DNA of 64,000 bases. Origin: Nocardioides aromaticivorans (GTDB lineage Bacteria; Actinomycetota; Actinomycetes; Propionibacteriales; Nocardioidaceae). Position numbers and translations under genes: made by a program. Shown here one piece after another: positions 61,918 to 64,000 of the stretch. How positions within the stretch are numbered: the first letter of the stretch is position 1; every line of letters begins with the position of its first letter. The DNA lies in the NCBI RefSeq assembly GCF_013408525.1, contig NZ_JACBZM010000001.1:2976001-3040000 (forward strand), read 5' to 3'. The notes beneath the pieces were generated by a model that saw only the letters and a program-made list of their open reading frames with translations, was not told the origin of the DNA and made no database searches.

Positions 61918-63570
61918 GTGGACCAACGGGCAGGCAGGCCGGCGGAGGCGTCCGACCTGGTCGACGTCGCGCACCTGGTGACGGCGTACTACACGCAGCA
62001 GCCCGACCCCGACGATCCCGAGCAGCGCGTGGCCTTCGGCACGAGCGGTCATCGTGGGTCGTCGCTGCGGACCTCCTTCAACGAGCACCACATCGCCGCG
62101 ACGACGCAGGCGATCTGCGAGTACCGCGCCGGCCAGGGCATCACCGGGCCGCTCTTCCTCGGCCGCGACACCCACGCCCTCTCCGAGCCGGCGTGGGCCA
62201 CGGCGCTGGAGGTGCTGGCCGGCAACGACGTGACCGTTCTCGTCGACGACCGTGATGGCTACACGCCGACGCCAGCCGTCTCGCACGCGATCCTGAGGGC
62301 CAACGCGGGTCGGGCCCCGGCGGCGCCCGGCCTCGCCGACGGCATCGTGGTCACGCCCTCCCACAACCCGCCCGCCGACGGCGGCTTCAAGTACAACCCG
62401 CCGCACGGCGGCCCCGCCGACACCGACGCGACCTCGGTCATCGCGCAGCGCGCCAACGAGCTGATCGCGGCCGGGCTCACCGGCGTACGCCGGGTGCCGT
62501 TCGCGCGCGCTCGGGCCGCCGCGTCGGCGTACGACTTCATGGGCACGTACGTCGACGACCTTCCGTCGGTGCTCGACCTCGACCGGGTCCGTGACGCCGG
62601 CGTCCGGATCGGCGCCGACCCGCTGGGCGGAGCCAGCGTCGCCTACTGGGCCGAGATCGCCGAGCGGCACCGGCTCGACCTCACGGTCGTCAACCCCCTC
62701 GTCGACCCGACCTGGCGGTTCATGACGCTCGACTGGGACGGCAGGATCCGGATGGACTGCTCGTCCCCGGCCGCCATGGCCTCGCTGATCGGGCTGATGG
62801 CCGGCGGCGACCGCTACGACCTCGCCACCGGCAACGACGCCGACGCCGACCGGCACGGCATCGTCACGCCCGACGGCGGCCTGCTCAACCCCAACCACTT
62901 CCTCGCCGTGGCCATCGGCCACCTGTTCGGCGGCGCCCGGCCCGACTGGCCGGCGCGCGCGAGGATCGGGAAGACGCTCGTCTCGTCGTCGATGATCGAC
63001 CGGGTGGGAGCGGACGTGGGGAGGCCGGTCGTCGAGGTGCCGGTCGGGTTCAAGTGGTTCGTGCCGGGGCTGCTCGACGGCAGCTTCGGCTTCGGCGGCG
63101 AGGAGTCGGCCGGCGCGTCCTTCCTGCGCCGGGACGGGTCGACGTGGACGACCGACAAGGACGGCATCCTGCTCGCCCTCCTCGCCTCGGAGATCCTCGC
63201 TGCCACCGGCTCCACGCCGAGTGAGCTGTACGCCGACCTGGTGGCGCGCCACGGCGACCCGGCCTACGCCCGGGTGGACGCGCCCGCCGACCGCACCCAG
63301 AAGGCGAAGCTGGCCGCTCTCTCGCCCGACGACGTCACCGCCACGGAGCTGGCGGGCGAGCCGATCGTCGCGCGGCTGACGGCGGCGCCCGGCAACGGTG
63401 CGCCGATCGGCGGGCTCAAGGTGACGACCGCGTCGGCGTGGTTCGCGGCGCGCCCCTCGGGCACCGAGGACGTCTACAAGATCTATGCGGAGTCCTTCCG
63501 CGGCCCCGAGCACCTCGCCGAGGTGCAGGCCGAGGCCCGCGAGGTCGTGGCCGCGGCGCTCGGCTCCTGA
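61918..63570 (+). CDS. pgm: Alpha-D-glucose phosphate-specific phosphoglucomutase
   Basis: A 550-aa phosphoglucomutase (typical length 546). [20 protein letters not shown] begins the sugar-phosphate domain; [19 protein letters not shown] contains the phospho-Ser of the catalytic loop; [13 protein letters not shown] is the metal-binding loop; [13 protein letters not shown] the sugar-binding loop; and [16 protein letters not shown] the phosphate-binding end. It interconverts glucose-1- and glucose-6-phosphate for glycogen and UDP-glucose. GTG 61918 with GGGGAG upstream gives the normal N-terminus; GTG 61888 is the longer alternative. Confidence 0.93.
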   Translation: MDQRAGRPAEASDLVDVAHLVTAYYTQQPDPDDPEQRVAFGTSGHRGSSLRTSFNEHHIAATTQAICEYRAGQGITGPLFLGRDTHALSEPAWATALEVLAGNDVTVLVDDRDGYTPTPAVSHAILRANAGRAPAAPGLADGIVVTPSHNPPADGGFKYNPPHGGPADTDATSVIAQRANELIAAGLTGVRRVPFARARAAASAYDFMGTYVDDLPSVLDLDRVRDAGVRIGADPLGGASVAYWAEIAERHRLDLTVVNPLVDPTWRFMTLDWDGRIRMDCSSPAAMASLIGLMAGGDRYDLATGNDADADRHGIVTPDGGLLNPNHFLAVAIGHLFGGARPDWPARARIGKTLVSSSMIDRVGADVGRPVVEVPVGFKWFVPGLLDGSFGFGGEESAGASFLRRDGSTWTTDKDGILLALLASEILAATGSTPSELYADLVARHGDPAYARVDAPADRTQKAKLAALSPDDVTATELAGEPIVARLTAAPGNGAPIGGLKVTTASAWFAARPSGTEDVYKIYAESFRGPEHLAEVQAEAREVVAAALGS

Positions 63571-63585
63571 CCGGTCGAGCACCCG

Positions 63586-63620
63586 GGCGAGCAGCTCAGG
63601 CGAGCAGCTCAGGCGAGCAG
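63586..63620. repeat. 13-bp tandem repeat at the 3' end of the glycosyltransferase gene
   Basis: GGCGAGCAGCTCA occurs at 63586-63598 and 63599-63611, with a third partial copy (GGCGAGCAG) at 63612-63620. It spans the glycosyltransferase stop codon and duplicates the last codons, probably by slippage. Confidence 0.7.
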
Positions 63621-64000
63621 CGAGGAGTACAACTCCACCGTGCGGGCCGCGATCGGCTCCCACCCGAAGGCGTCGGTCGCGCGCGCCCTGCCGGCCGCGC
63701 CGAGGGCGCGGGCCCGCTCGGGGTCGGCGACGAGCGTGTTGGCGGCCGCCGCGAACCCGCGCTCGAAGTCCTCGGGCGCCGCGGGGTCGTAGTCGACGAG
63801 GAGCCCGGTCTCGCCGTCCACCACGACGTCCGGGATGCCGCCCACCCGGCTGGCGACGACGGCGGTGCCGCAGGCCATCGCCTCGAGGTTGACGATGCCG
63901 AGCGGCTCGTAGACCGACGGGCAGCAGAAGAACAGCGCGTGGCTGAGGACCTGGCGCACGTCGCCCGGCGGCAGCATCTCGGAGACCACGAAGACGCCCG
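63609..64000 (-). CDS. glgA: Glycogen synthase-like GT4 glycosyltransferase (5' partial)
   Basis: The C-terminal 130 residues of a GT-B glycosyltransferase. FFCCPSVYEPLGIVNLEAMA is the GT4 E-x7-E nucleotide-sugar motif; CGTAVVASRVGGIPDVVVDG and ETGLLVDYDPAAPEDFERG follow as in actinobacterial GlgA/GlgM proteins. The start lies beyond base 64000. The phosphoglucomutase gene converging on it makes a glycogen or maltose-phosphate role likely. The same motifs occur in other GT4 enzymes, so the name is moderately sure. Confidence 0.75.
   Translation of the reverse strand, partial: GVFVVSEMLPPGDVRQVLSHALFFCCPSVYEPLGIVNLEAMACGTAVVASRVGGIPDVVVDGETGLLVDYDPAAPEDFERGFAAAANTLVADPERARALGAAGRARATDAFGWEPIAARTVELYSSLLA

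Overview
The window is G+C-rich DNA with GTG starts, many 4-bp ATGA/GTGA gene overlaps, a SepX/GlpR divisome gene, an F420-type luciferase-like oxidoreductase and several acyl-CoA enzymes. This points to an actinobacterium, most likely a Nocardioides-type member of the Propionibacteriales (inference from gene content; no search was run).

Region 1 (1-8.7 kb) is core chromosome: the end of a penicillin acylase-family hydrolase, 5-formyltetrahydrofolate cyclo-ligase, a UDPGP-type UTP-glucose-1-phosphate uridylyltransferase, then glp/moeA, moaC, mog/moaB, a RimJ-like acetyltransferase and sepX/glpR. This is the conserved Glp-GlpR neighbourhood linking molybdopterin-type enzymes to actinobacterial cell division, here with moaC and mog inserted.

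Region 2 (8.74-30.08 kb) is an integrated genomic island in the 3' half of a tRNA-Ala(CGC) gene, bounded by a 48-bp direct repeat that begins in the anticodon loop. The left end carries integrase, an excisionase-like gene, an HTH gene, a NERD protein and a coupled HTH/zinc-finger pair. No conjugation or replication gene is recognisable. The rest is one catabolic regulon: FAD amine/amino-acid oxidase-like enzyme, aldehyde dehydrogenase, two CocE/NonD hydrolases, an amidase, a five-gene peptide-type ABC importer, a MaoC-like protein, an acyl-CoA ligase and a TetR regulator. Three sites with the half-site TGTTGTAC lie before the divergent oxidase/dehydrogenase operons, the importer operon and tetR. 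The substrate is unknown; the enzyme set suggests import and hydrolysis of an amide or ester, then oxidation of an amine to aldehyde and acid, then CoA activation.

Region 3 (30.03-52.4 kb) starts with the second att copy followed by a decayed integrase tail, and ends in a third, diverged tRNA-Ala tail. It may be an older tandem element. It holds a flavin electron-transfer operon (anchored protein with GQDS repeats, ferric reductase-like protein, FMN-binding protein, ApbE), an MFS exporter, and a LacI-controlled L-rhamnose locus: ABC importer, mutarotase, isomerase, aldolase/lactaldehyde dehydrogenase fusion, kinase and a Tat-exported GH106 rhamnosidase, followed by lutABC. Together these could take rhamnosides to DHAP and pyruvate.

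Region 4 (52.6-64 kb) has an acyl-CoA dehydrogenase/aldehyde dehydrogenase/AraC cluster; a TetR-controlled divergent operon (thiolase, SDR, acyl-CoA dehydrogenase, F420-type oxidoreductase) ending in an internally deleted F420:NADP oxidoreductase gene; phosphoglucomutase; and the 3' end of a glycogen-synthase-like glycosyltransferase.
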